Shown one piece after another: positions 25,925-38,700 of a stretch of 64,000 nucleotides of DNA. Both the position numbers and the translations under genes were made by a program. Source of the stretch: Brachypodius melanocephalos (Eukaryota; Chordata; Aves; Passeriformes; Pycnonotidae); the NCBI GenBank assembly GCA_013398615.1, contig VZSR01003807.1, positions 20,963,943 through 21,027,942 on the forward strand, given 5' to 3'. Numbering within the stretch: the first letter of the stretch is position 1; the number at the start of each line of letters is the position of its first letter. A model generated the notes under the pieces. The model had not been told where the DNA came from. It ran no database searches and saw nothing but the letters and a program-made list of their open reading frames with translations.

Positions 25925-27554
25925 GAAAAGCAAGAGTCTGAGCAGGATCTGTGTACTCATTATATGAATGTGCAGTGCTTAAAAGCATGACTGGGGGAAC
26001 AACAACAATATTCACTGCTTTTCTATATCTTAAAATACTGCTTTTCTTCATCTCTAGCAACTGAAATAACGCTATGACTGAAAATAACATCATGAATATT
26101 AAATCAGCTTTTAAAAAAATAATGAAAATACACTGCTTGTGAATACTGGTTAATACTTTACAAAAAGCACAGAAAAATCCTTTGAGCAAACTGATCATCA
26201 GATCATTAGAGATAGGAAATAAATTATTTTATTTCTATCTGCTTGCTGTTTACTAAGTGCTGACAGTGGCAGGTGATTGTTAAAATCCCTTCAAAACTCA
26301 TTTAAGTAGAATTAAGTGAAAACAGTAAAAGCTTTTTAACAGAAAAAATATGAGAGGTAGCCAGAGGACTTTTTTTACACATGGGATTTATTCTTGTTCT
26401 TGGTGCTTCCAGTGACAAAAGGCTTAGTTATATCATAGAATGGTTCCCTCATTCTCACTTTACCTTAGAAAATTTCAGAAGGTCAAGGCTGATCTGTTAC
26501 AATTTTACTTTGAGGCTCACAAGAAAGAGGTATAATTTTAAGAAAAGCTTTTTTGTTTAAACATGTTTCTTAGTTAAAACAAATTTGGTTTAAAAAAACT
26601 ATTAAAACTGTAATTAGAACTCCCTCTCTTGCTCTCTTATCAAATGTCATCAGCAGGTACCTCTCAGATTTTGAGTGGGCTCTGTGATCCAATGTGAGCT
26701 TCTTTTGTTGTTGTTGTTGTTGTTGTTGTTGTTACCTCCTACCCCTGCAAAATTAAAAAGTCAAAACCAACAGGGAATGTGCGTAATAAACAGATATTTC
26801 AGTATCTGTCTTCCACCTTTAAACAAGGAATAAATATGATATGGCAAAGCAAGAGAAGATTCACATGCTGTAAGCCTCTCCCACATAGTGCCCAAGATGC
26901 TCTCATTCAGTTTTGCAGTCCTTCTTTGTTATAGCAAAATGTGAGGGATTTCTAAATCCTGATTTGAATGCATCCCCCCACAGCAGAGACAAACCAACAA
27001 TTACTGAAGCAAGGCAAGTTGGTTTTGGTTTAGCAGGTTTTTTCCTAAGCCAGGCTTGTGGTGTCATTTAAAGTTTGAATGCTTCCATTCTCTGAGAAGA
27101 CCAGTGGCTTTTCAATAGCAAAAGATCAAATGATGTTAATCAGGCAGTGTGACCTAATCCTCTAATTCAGCTGCCTTTTTACATTAGAAATGTTCTACTC
27201 ATGTAAGATTGATTTGCTCTTAAATTAACTTTTTTTTCCTCCCCACCAAATGTGCCATTCTAAAGTTCTACTAAAGTTCTAAAGCTCTGCAGATCTGTTA
27301 CACACATAAGGTAAAACAACTATTTCTTCATTTTGAAGGTTTAGATAGGCTAATCCTAAGGGTTCTGATAGAAAATCTCTTGTTAATTACAGAAACCCCA
27401 AGATCTTATGCAATAGCAGCAAGAAGAACATTTTTTTTCTGGTAGTGATGCCACTGGTCAGCTACACTGAACAGGGACACGCTGGGCAGTTATTGCTGAC
27501 TGTAAGAATGCTACCATAAGTGTAGTTCTCTTCAGCCTTCTGATACAGACAGCG
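25925..27554. other. Intergenic, no supported gene
   Basis: Follows the 5S-derived relic. Contains the TTG microsatellite; otherwise AT-rich sequence in which I see nothing assignable. Confidence 0.55.
26705..26732 (+). repeat. (TTG)n microsatellite
   Basis: About nine perfect TTG trinucleotide units. Intergenic, likely length-polymorphic. Confidence 0.96.
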
Positions 27555-27846
27555 ATGTTTTACAAGGGCATGTAGTGACAAGACAAGATGGAGCAGCTTT
27601 AAATTGAAAGAGACTAAGTTTAGATTAGATATTAGGGAAAAATGCTTTCCCATGAGTACGGAGAGACACTGGAACAGGTTGCCCAGAGAAGCTGGGGAGG
27701 TCCCATCCCTGAAAGTGTTCCAGGCCAGGTTGGATGGGGCTTCGAGCAAACTGGTCTAACGGAAGGTGTCCCCACCCATGGCAGTGGGGTGGAACTAGAT
27801 GATCTTTAAGATCTTTTCCAACTCAAACCATTCTGTGATTCTATGA
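27555..27846 (+). mobile_element. CR1 LINE 3' fragment
   Basis: About 290 nt of the CR1 3' region, from ACAAGGGCATGTAGTGACAA through the AACAGGTTGCCCAGAGAAGC block to the CATTCTGTGATTCTATGA terminus. Divergence is modest, so this is one of the younger copies in the window. No coding capacity. Confidence 0.93.
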
Positions 27847-29649
27847 AGTGTCATAGATATCAGTGCACGGTGCCTCTCTCAGGCGCCTCTCACCAGCTTT
27901 GACAACCCACACAGGGGAGAGTGGGGCTCCCTGGGCACAAGGACACACAGTCCAGCATGGTGAGGTGCATGGCAGAGTGAAGGGAGCCACATGGCACACA
28001 TGTACTGTCACTCCAGAGGTTTGCTCTTCTGTACCCTTACTGAAGAATTCTTGCAAGAGAATTTCATTAGTTAACTATATAGTTGCCAAGATCATCTCAG
28101 ACAAAGGAAGATATTATAGGCTGGAGAACTAAAATGATCATTTATGATGTCTGGCAAGTGCTCATCAATCTTTTTGCTATTAAGGAGGGCATCAAGGCTG
28201 ATATTCCTTCCTGATGGGTATGTGATACACAACCATTTTGCCTTGTCCACTGAACTACACAACATTTTCATTTTTTCTTTTCATGCCAGATGGTAATGAA
28301 TGAATCCCATCAATTAATTACTTTTCCTGAAGATATTTTTCCAATACAAGGTTTACTGTGCCCGTGCTGGCAGAACAGATAAGGGTTTTCAAAACCCAGT
28401 GTGTTATCATTGGTGCAACATTATACAAATCACAAACTGATTACGATCCACCTCAGCAGTAGTAACCAGGTCTCCTCCCAGCCACCTGGAATTTGGGGAG
28501 ATGATTTTCACATTACTGCACCAAGTGTGCAAAGCAACCCTTCTTCCCCAGCGCTATTTCTTAAAGAAATGGAAGCACAATTTCAGCCTGGCATCGGGTA
28601 GCAGCAGATGAGGCTGAAGCAGAAATCTGTGGGCAGATAGCGCCATCTCCAGCTTGTAAATCATAATTATTCTGTGGTAACCAGGTTATTTGGGATTTCT
28701 TTTTGAAATTGCCATCTGTTCTGGCAAAAGATGGAGAAAAAAAGCCAGCTGAGACTGATGAAAGATTGAAACTTAAGCCTTAGCACTACCTTAATATCCT
28801 GTAGGGAGACTTTGGTAATCCTTGCTGAAGTTTCTGAATTACATTTAAAAGCTGCTTAAAATTGTATGAAGCTGATATGTTTCTGTTTTCAGGCTACTTA
28901 CTCAAGAATAAAATCCTGACAGAGCTAATATTTGTTCTCTGTTGGGGTCCTCCAGCCTACTGAGAGTCCATGCATTTAACACTACCCATGCATTTGACAG
29001 ATACTTGGAAAAGCATGTAAGTGATACCTCTAAGTACTGTCGAAGAACGACTGGGTGGAAAACCAGTGTCAATAAGCAACATGCAAAAGCAGCACATAAA
29101 GTGCATGTAGAGGAATTATACACATATAAATGCTACAAAAATGACAAATATTACAAAAATTACACTGTGGCCAGTGCCTGTGAGTCCAGCCTCGTGATTA
29201 TCGCTCAAGTGTTCATTCTAGAAACGTACCTTAAGGACATCACTGGCAAAGAATTTATCAGACAATAAAATTGAAAATCGTACCTCCTCCATACACATGG
29301 AATGTATAAGACTTACCTATATTACAGAATTATTAATGAATATGCAAGAGCAAATTGATTACTGGATTTAAAGTGGTAGAAATACCAAACATGTACATTG
29401 AATAGATCCATTCAGAAAGGGTTTAAAGACAACGTATTTGTTTTCAGATAGCCTTAAGAATAGCATTTCTGAACTAGATCCAGCATCTCATTTAAAATGC
29501 AAATTATTAAATTACTCTGTGTTATTTTTATGGTTGCGTTCTGAAGGCTTTTTTCTCAACCCTTCAGGAAACCAGAAAGAGGCTGCAAGAGGCAGAAAGA
29601 GTGTTGATGAAGCTCTGTTAGAAAGAGACCTGTAAAAGACAAGAAGGCA
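27847..29649. other. Intergenic, no supported gene
   Basis: Between a young and an old CR1. A weak CTCF-like core (AGCGCCATCT) occurs at 28639-28648. Nothing else recognised. Confidence 0.5.
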
Positions 29650-30840
29650 GTTAAGAGAAATTGGCATTAATTTATGAAGAACAAATCCCGCTTGGCCAAC
29701 CTGACTGCATCCGCTAATGAAATGGTTCACTATCATGGACAAGGATGGACCAGTGGACACAATAGATCTTGACTTCATTACAGTGGTTGAAATTATTTCC
29801 TGCAGCACCTTCACTCACAAACTGAGGAACTATGGCATGAACAAGCTGTCTAATAGATGCATTGAAAACCGCCTAGGTGACAGGCTTAGTGGGTGGCACT
29901 GGTGGCTTACCAATGTGCCTGAAGGCACAAAACAGGTTGAGTACTCTAGGGGTTGATACAAGGGTCCATATAGAGCATTGTCTTATTAAAAACCTGGACC
30001 ATGGGACAGGATGTACTCTTGGGCTGTTTTAAGGTCACTCTAAGTTAGGAGGAATGGCTGACACACTAAATGGTAGAGCTTAAATTGTGAGGGACTTTAG
30101 GCATCTTCTGGACTGGGCTGGCAGAAGTTTCAACATGTTTAACACAGAGAAACACAAGGATAAATGCTCAGTTCTGGACCTAAGGCCGAATAAGCCCTTC
30201 TATTGGTACCAACTGTGAAGAAACAGGCTGGCCAGCAGCTTCATCAGAAAGGACCCAAAAGCCAAGTCCTACACGAGCTCATTGCGTATTCTCATCCCAA
30301 AGAAGGAAAATCACACAGTAGCCTACACCAGGAGTACAGCCAGTATGCTGAGGAAAGTTCCAGTTCCCGTTTGCTTGGTGTTGGTGAGGTGCTGGCACCA
30401 CTTTGGTGCTTTCTCAGATTAAGACAGGGCACCTTCAGTGAAGGCTACCATGACAGCTGGGATCTAAATCACATCACCTTGAAGGAGGTGTTGAGGTATC
30501 CTGGGCCTCCCTTGCCTGCTGAAGAGCCTAAGGGCCCATCCAACAGCAGCCTGCCACTGTTTGGGGGAGGATTATACAATTACAACACAGTGGAGCAAAA
30601 CTTCCCTTGGGAGTGGCGTGCAATGCCATGGGAAACTGTGGGCACAAGGAGACCCAAAGAGGACATTATGAAGCAAACTATTCACTGTGGAAGGCAGACA
30701 GCCTGGACAAAGTATGAAATTTTTATTTTGGATGGTTTCAAGAGCTGTCAAGACAAATCTGGGACAGATGTGATTCACTTCAATCAGGAAAGCTGTACTG
30801 CAACACCCATCACATCTATGGTTGTGTACACAGGTGTAAA
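29650..30840 (+). mobile_element. Old CR1 LINE ORF2/3' relic
   Basis: Heavily diverged CR1 in sense orientation. Blocks line up with the CR1 reverse-transcriptase region: CGCTTGGCCAACCTGACTGC, the LDF motif region near 29770, the MFNTEKHKDKCSVLDL region near 30140, the ACACCAGGAGTACAGCCAGT block near 30328, and a 3'-end block near 30590-30700. A 219-residue open frame (30203-30862) crosses it but in a frame that does not follow the RT protein, so it is probably chance. Confidence 0.72.
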
Positions 30841-31299
30841 GGTGATGACTTTCCTGGTCTAGAATTCTTGTTTATTGTGGGCTTTATTATTAGTTTAGGA
30901 GTTTAAATATTTGCACAAGCAAATAAAAATACTCTGCCATCTATTGATAGCTGGCAAAACTGCAGATTTTTTTTCGTGGAACAGAATATTTCATTACCAC
31001 ATTTAAACCATTATCCACTATTTCAGTTGGCAATATAAAAGTAGCAAAGAAATGCAATGTATTTCGAAAATCCACCAATTGTCAGGTAAGTCACCGTGTT
31101 ATTTATTCAAGTCATAAAAGTGACGGATGTGCGTGTAGCAAGATGCCGGGAGTTCACAGAATAATTTAAAACTCATCAGCAACCGTGACAACTATCTGCT
31201 CTTCTCTGAACAATAACATGAGTTTGCACTATTTTTTTTTAGCCATGGTAAAGGTCAACGAGGTGCTCAGTTTTGACACAAGTCTGAGCTATTCCTGCC
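30841..31299. other. AT-rich DNA upstream of HDDC2 promoter
   Basis: Immediately upstream of the CpG island. Carries a CTCF-like core (CTGCCATCTATTG) at 30934-30946. No gene seen. Confidence 0.5.
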
Positions 31300-32000
31300 T
31301 TCGAGGCTGCCTTTCCCTCCTCCCCGCTGGACCTCAGCGGAAGAGAGGAGAGGACACGCCTGCCCCTTCCTCACTCCGCAGCGCTCATGCCCGTGAACAG
31401 CCCGGCCTCTTGCTGCTTTGCTGGTTGCAGTTGCAGCCCGTGTCATTCTTTTTTTGTGGTTGATGAACCCCGAGGAGCCAGAGCTTTGGGGACTCGGCTC
31501 CCCCCACTGACAGCTTTCCCCACACACCAGCGCCCGGACCCGCCGCGGACGAGTCCCCGGTTGGCGCAGGGCGGGCAGGAGGAGGAGCCGCGGCCGGGGC
31601 CGTGCTGCTGGCGGCCGATGGCGGCGGGCGGCGCGGCGGGGCTGCTGTCCTTCCTGCGGCTGCTGGGGCAGCTCAAGGTGGGCAAGGGCCAAGGGCAAGG
31701 GCCAGGCGCGGCGGGGCGGCCGCGGGGGCTGGGGTAGGGCCGGCCCGGGGCAGTTGGACTGGGTTCCCTCGGCAGTGCCCGGGCTGGCAGCGGGGCCGCG
31801 GCTGGCGGAGGCCGGCGTGAGCCGGGGCTTCCGCCCGCGTTGTGCCAGCGCGGCGGGCCCGGCCGGGCCGAGGCTGCGGCGGGGACTCGTGGGTGCCGCT
31901 GTGTCCCGGCCCTTCGGCTGGGCCGTGCTCCTGGCCGGGTACAGCCTTGGGGAGCCGGGCACAGCCTTGGGGCAGGTATTCGCTGGCAGCATCAAAGCTC
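31300..32000 (+). promoter_or_regulatory. HDDC2: HDDC2 CpG-island promoter region
   Basis: GC and CpG content rise sharply here, densest from about 31500 to 31960, compared with the AT-rich sequence on either side. The island covers the HDDC2 start codon and the first part of intron 1. I see no TATA box at a convincing distance, which is normal for a housekeeping CpG-island promoter. The transcription start cannot be placed. Long open frames on both strands here reflect high GC (few stop codons), not extra genes. Confidence 0.8.
31618..31677 (+). CDS. HDDC2: HDDC2 coding exon 1
   Basis: Twenty codons, beginning MAAGGAAGLLSFLRLLGQLK, followed directly by a GTGGGC donor. The exon is GC-rich and lies inside the promoter CpG island. 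It ends on a codon boundary. The position before the ATG at -3 is C, but +4 is G, so the Kozak context is only moderate. Confidence 0.93.
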
Positions 32001-34617
32001 TCCGGAGCGTGGAGGCCATGGTGGGGCGGAATTTCTGCCAGTGTCTCTGAAACGAGGGCCTGCGAAACGAAGGGGTTTAACCTTCACAGTGCCGCGGTCT
32101 GGTGGATACGGTGGTATCCGCCCAGAGGTTGGACTCGATGATCTCTGCGGCCTTTTCCAGCCTGCACTGATTCTGTGATTCTGTGACACGGGCGCAGAGA
32201 GTGCCGCGGACAGGATGGGTGTACAGGAACGTGGCAAACCCAGAGAGCGTCTCGGACCATATGTACAGGATGGCGATGATGGCTTTGGTGACTGAAGACA
32301 AAGGCCTTGACAAGGACAGGTGAGACGGCCTGTGCTTATCACGACCATATGTTAATGTTGTGGGAGAGCTGCAAATGCTAGAGCTGTCATCCTGAGTAAG
32401 AGCTTTTAAATCACACTCAATGTATTTGAAATCCTTTCCCCTTTTCTTTTCCCTTTATAATTTGGACAGGGTCCTGTTTACCTGGACAGTTGAAAGGGGC
32501 TAAAAACTTTATTGCTTAACTGTGAGTGTTGAGACAAGTCCTTAGTGCAGATGCTCAAAGCTGGTCTTCTTTCAGGCAGTAAATAAACAGGCTGAAGACC
32601 TTTGTTAAAAACAACGTGGAGCAACAGCCAGCCATGTCAGCCATGGACCATGTGGATTTTGACAGACTGAAGGAGCACTTGGCAGCAGTAAGGAGCCACA
32701 GAAATCCTCTAGGATAGCAGAGAAAGCTCTAGGAGCTGATATGAAGGCTTTTTTGAGTATTCTGCTGCAGACTGGCATAGCTACAGAGCTGTGAGTGACA
32801 GATTATATACTGAATTTGGGATTGCTCCAATGAGATTACCTTCTACCTGTTGCAGGAATAATGTGAAGTGTATAATGTAGTTAATTACCACAGCATCTCC
32901 AAAAGCCAAGTATACAAAAGCTAAGTGCATTACTTTTGAATGTTATGCCCTGGTACACAGTATTTATACTTAAATCTACGTTTACAAGCAGTAGGGACTT
33001 GAAATCAGAAATCAAAATCATGTCTAGTTGGAAAATACTGCCCTTAACAAAAATGTGGAAAATGTTACTTAAGGTTTAAGAAAAGCTCCAACCAACCTTT
33101 AGAGAGTATATGAAGGAGGATAAATTCTGCAGTCTCGTAGCCTTCTGGATAAGTTTTCAACTTAAAATGCTGAAAAAGTAATTATTCTGTCCCTCCTTCT
33201 TGTCAGATGCATACGATTAGCTTTGGTTCATGATATGGCTGAATGCATTGTTGGAGATATTGCTCCTGCAGATAATATCCCAAAAGAAGAGAAACACAGG
33301 AGAGAAGAGGTATGAACATAAAGTGTGAAGCCACAGCTGCCAAGCATTCTCTGTGCTTTAATGTTCTGATGGTGGTGAAGGAACACTCCAAGCAATACAA
33401 TACTGTCATTGGTGTTGCACAGGCCTGCCACAATCAAGTAGAGTTTTCAGCTCACGGTGATTTTTGTACCTGTAATGTCACCAAGTGCAAAATTATGGAA
33501 GAATCTTTTAAATAATCTTCACCTGGGCCATTTATTCCTGAACTAGCTGCAGTTTTGGTAGCCTGAATTAATCATGTTCAGCAGCCTTACCAAGAGGTGA
33601 GGAGCAGGGAGTAGGTGCACAGAGTAGGATGGATGACAGTTCATGTCACATCATGTGTGTGGTGCCAGATCATGAGGTTGAGAGAGACTTAATTTAAACC
33701 TTTTGCACAGAACCTCAGATGCAGGTGTCTTTTTTGTTGTTGTTGTGATTCTTTGAGTGCAGCAGCATGCCTAGAATGACTTTATTTTTGGCCTTGCACT
33801 TATCCAAACTGTTGATTTGTTGATTTTGGTTTGTGGCATTATTTGAAGAAAATGTAAACCATTTCTGTAGCCACAGCTAGAGGGCAATGTCATGCCTCAG
33901 AAACTCTTCAGAGGCTATTTTTGTTCAGTGTAAGAACACACTAGGAAATATATTGAAAAAAAGAAACACCGAAATTTCAATCAGTAAAGATAGTACTTCA
34001 GGAATGCCAAATGCACCTTAGATCTTTAATTTCCACTTTCTTAGCAAAGAACTTACTCTAGAGTTAGTCATGGCACCCCAGCCCCAAGTTTTAACTAGAT
34101 AAGCATTAAATTGGGAGAATAATCACTGAAGTGTTTATTACACTCTTCAAAGAGCTTCAGAACACTGAACAGAAGAAACCTGTTTCCTAGAAGCCTTAAA
34201 AGTTGTTGTGTCACTGAGGATCAGCCTTCAATTTTGGTCTAGAGAGAATTCTCATTTGAATTTAGGCAAGGAAAAAGAGATTTTGATGCCTAGGTATGTT
34301 TAAGAAGTTTTCTTAAGTATTTTCAGCTCCTTCTGCTCCCACTTCAGTCAGTGAGGACTTTCTGTTACTTTTTGGGAAGGAGAGTAAAGCATTAAACATT
34401 TGGGATGACTCTGAAATACTTTGTTGTAAAAATAGACCATGAGTAGCCACTTCAGGTGATGGCTTGAGGTGAGTTAGCAATACTCTGCTTCCACTGCAGA
34501 GTTCTCCTTTTTTCTATTTGCTTTACAGCCAACGTGGAGCTGGCTCTGAAGTTTGCTGCTTGTGCAGTAACTTTAACCAGTGAGTCTCACCAACACTAAG
34601 GCAGCAGAAAACGAACC

Positions 34618-34656
<39 letters not shown>

Positions 34657-35706
34657 TTTTGGGGTTTTTTTTGGAGAAGGGAGGATGTTGTTTGGAGTAG
34701 GGGGTTTTGCCGGGTAAGTAATTTTAGCCACCTAACCTTGAAATATGAGTTCCAGAGCTGGAAAGAGGTGAGAAGGAATGAGACCTTGATGCTTCAGTGG
34801 TGGCAAGCAATGGGAAATCATATCTTGACACTATATCCTGTATTTGAAGTGGAGAAACAATCATGGTATGAAACTTTTGTCTTGCCTGTCATGTTGGTTG
34901 TGTCAGAAGCAGCCCTTCATGTTACTGGGCAAACAGTAGAGACAGCACAGAAATGAGACTGATCAGCTGGGAGAACACAAAGAGCATGCAGAGCAATTTC
35001 TGGAGTCACAAGTTCTGCCAGCAGCCTGCTCCAGTGCAGGCTTCCTATAGGGTCACAGCCTCTTTTGGGAATCCCCCTGCTTCGATGGGCCCCAGGGGAA
35101 TATATGCTCCACCACGGACCTCCAGGAGCTGCAGGTGTATCTCTGCTCCTCTCTAGGGCTGCAGGGGCACAGCTGCCTCACCATGATCTTCCCCAGGGGC
35201 TGCAGGGAAATCTCTGCTCTGGCATCTGAAGCTCCTCCTCCTCCATCCCTATGCCTGTTATCTGCGGAGTTCTTCCTCTCACTTCTCACTCCTCCCTCTG
35301 GGTGGAGTTGCACAGGGATTTCCCCTCCCCTTAAATGTGTTATCCAGGGGTGCTATCACCTTGGCCTTGGTCAGAGCTGTAGCCAAACCTTGCCATACCT
35401 AAACAATACAATATGCTGTGTAGTGGATGTTTCTGCTAGCTTGGTAACAACTAGATAATTATTCAGAAAAGATAATGATAAAAATGTTTCTCAGAATATA
35501 GATAAATAGAAAAGGCTTCTTTTTTTCAGGCAGCTATGCAACAACTGACCCAGTTTCTATCAGAGGACCTCAGAAAAGAAGTCTATGAGCTCTGGGAAGT
35601 AAGTTTGCATTCTTTTAATCCTATATTAAAGTTCAGGGTGACCCATTCCCTTATTTCCACATACCTATGAAATTGTGCCATCTCTTATTTTGACCTCAAG
35701 AAAGCG

Positions 35707-35737
<31 letters not shown>

Positions 35738-38700
35738 CTTGGAAGATAAAGCTTAACTGTATGAGTCAAGGTCATTTCAGGATCCTTTTCAAACACAAAC
35801 ACTGGACTTTGGTAAAATAACCATCTTCTGCCCCTAGCCTCCCAGAGTTCCAGGTGAACCTGTTCAGGGCTTGGTTTGTACAGCTGAAGGAAGAGTTTGT
35901 CCTCTACATCTAGCTCTCTGGATATAAATCTGATTTTTATTGCATTATCACTTTCATTCATATCTGGCCATTTGCAGCTTTTAATACAGGAAAAAAAATG
36001 GTAGGCAATGGTGCTGTGGATTATCTTCTGCTTCTTATGCAAGTAGTTTCTGTGGCTTTCATTTCTTTCTAATAAAGTCCATTAGACCAGATATTTAGTA
36101 GTAACTTAAAATGATAAAGTAAACTAAAGTTTAAACTTAAATGTGAGATAAATATCACGCTTTTCTACAAACACTGGAGATTTCTGGTCTTGAGTTCCTT
36201 AAAAATTTGTGTTAGAAAGCATATTTTGTGTTTGAAGGTGATTTAACTATTTTTATATGAGCCCATGCTGTTAATTGATAAGATCTTTTATACTTGGAAA
36301 GGAGGGATGATGAGATTATTTCCAAACAATTCAGGTTTATAATTACTGTGCTTTATCTCCTCCTGACATACGGTCACATGGGGGGAATTGTATCCACAAC
36401 CTCTTGTTCAAACAACACATTCTGTGTTTCTTGGACTCTTACAACCTGAGTCTGTATCTTACATTCACATTCTTTTCTACTTAGATTCTACTTAAATTCC
36501 AGATATATGCATCCAATTTTTGCCTTTTGCTGCAACACCCTGTTCGTGGTTTTGTTTTAGGTTTAGGGTTACTTTTGGGGTTTTTTTCCCTGTTGTAGTT
36601 GTGTGGTTGAACAGGCAGTGGGAATGGGCTCTCTAAGCTATATTTTAAGGTAACGAGGTAAACCAACATCATCAGATATGGGAAATAATATGTGTGTACT
36701 TTTTTAGAGCACACTGGTCCCTTCTCCCTCAAGAAACTCTTATAATTGAGGAAAATGAGGTTTTGATAGATAAGGTTAGTTCTGTATAATTGGGTTTTTT
36801 TCTTTGTTGGTCTCAATCTTCTCTATGACACCATAAGAGCTGGTTCAGTATGGAGTCAGTTCTTCAGTATTAGTTTTTCATCATTCTCATTAACCATAAT
36901 TTGATATGTGCACATTTTTGATAATTTGGTCTTTGTTTCTTCCTTCAGGATTATTTATTGGCACTGTGTCTGCAACTCATTAGCATGAGTGCGACCCACA
37001 TGGCAGAAAGGGTACCCTAAAAATCTACTATTCACATGCAGTCCCTCTGGTGTTGTTTTAAGTGGAACAACTAGTTGCTCCTTAAGGAAAATAGAGAAGA
37101 GGTAAAGAAAATAAGAAGCCTCTGATAACTTGGTGTGCTGCTCTGCTCTCAGCTAGCCATAGACATCTGCCTGTGATTTTCTTTGTGAGTGAAGGTGGTT
37201 ATGGACCAAAGCTGAACAGTGCTGAGCAGACTCTTGGCAAGCCCTTCCTGCCCTGCCCTGCCCTTGTCTCTGTCTCTCTGCCTTTCAGCTTTACAGGGAC
37301 TGCTGCTTTGGATGGAGTTGGCAGGTACTGCGAGTGTAGTGTAAGGGAGAGAGGCAGCAGACAGATGCCTCAGATACATTTTCACTTTATAACTTAATCC
37401 CAAATATGTTTGAAAAAAACAGGAAAGTAAATGAGTCAGCACATTTCAGCTTTGTCCTGTTTTTTTATTCTCAAGTGCAAAAGCAGGGGAATGATTTTTT
37501 AAAAGATGGCCTGTGGTGTTGGAGAGTCCAGTTAGTGTTTTTCCAGAGTACACTGTTATTTCAGAGCCTTAGCCACCTGTGGGGAGGAAACAGTAAGTGT
37601 TTGTTTCAGCACTGTGCACAGTTGCACATGTCATAGCTGATGTTTGTTGAGGGCAATGTGAGCTGAGGTGTGAATAACATCTGGTGGGCTGTATAGCACA
37701 AAGAGGTTGGCAGCAGATTGATACTCTCACTTAGTTGCTGGAGGTGGGACTGACTTACAGGTGAACAGCCCTACCTCTTCTTCCTGAAGTTCTGCTTTGT
37801 AGCACTGCCTAGACTTTTGTTTGTCTTTGGGGGACCTTTCTTTTTATTCTTTTAATAAATTTTAAAAGAGTAGAATAGAAATAAATAGATTTAAGAAAAT
37901 TAGTACTTTAAAAATGAGGCAAAGCTCAGGTTGAAAAGAGAAAAACAGGATAAAACCACTGAAGTGAAATTTATTACTAAAATAATGATGAAGATGTAAC
38001 TGAAAATTCAAAGTACCATTGGAATCTAAATAGAATAGTAAACCAATCAATCATGGCTGTAGAAATCTGGATTTCTGACTTCAAAGGTAAAGTAATAAGC
38101 CTAAGAACAGGCTCCTAATAGTGTGCAAGACAAGGAAATGACTGTCACACTTATCTGAGCATCACTGTGCTGGAATTACAAACTGGGATTTTGTTACTGT
38201 GGATGACACTCACACCACAGTTGTTGTCTCAAGATGCAGAAAGGAATGCCAGATCCTGTGGTCAGTAGGCAAACCTCTTCCTGCACTCATGCTGCTCTTC
38301 TCGGTGGAAGGTTTTGTGGATCTGGGAGCACAGATGGGCCCAGTGTGTACTTCGATGTGATTAATGGTGGTGGGGATGATGAATAGGGTCAGACCTGCCA
38401 GTGGTATCAAGGTAATGGTAACCTGCACAGAAGAAAACCCCGTTTTATGGGGTTGGTTTTGGAAGTCAGGAGAGTCAGGGAGATCTGCTCGTGAGACATC
38501 ACATACAATGCAGTAGATTTGGAAAAGAGAAAATGCAATGCCAAACCTGTCTGCAGCCATCACTGGAAGCAAATGACAGCAAAATTGTTCAAGTTGACTA
38601 GAAATGTGAATCACTTATATACTGATGATGACTGTAGAGAGGGAGAAGATAGCAGAGAGATTAAAGGACTTAAATTCTGAAGGGGAGGAAACCCCTTAAC

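Noticed and set aside
30203..30862. 219-residue plus-strand open frame as a gene
   Set aside because: It lies across an old CR1 relic and does not follow the RT frame, and the residues show no recognised domain.
1..31300. HEY2 coding exons, expected by synteny to the left
   Set aside because: No bHLH or Orange-domain sequence was recognised on the minus strand, so HEY2 must lie outside the window.
31387..31617. Upstream in-frame extension of HDDC2 to an ATG at 31387
   Set aside because: The frame is open, but the added 77 residues are GC-biased and do not resemble HDDC2. The ATG at 31618 gives the expected length.
31267..32019. 250-residue open frame on the minus strand across the HDDC2 promoter
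   Set aside because: High GC content removes stop codons. The protein is Pro/Arg/Ala-rich with no domain and is antisense to HDDC2 exon 1.
34500..34660. Processed pseudogene ending at the A30 tract
   Set aside because: There is no AATAAA before the A run, the left side looks like an intron-exon boundary, and the peptide was not assignable; kept only as a weak finding.
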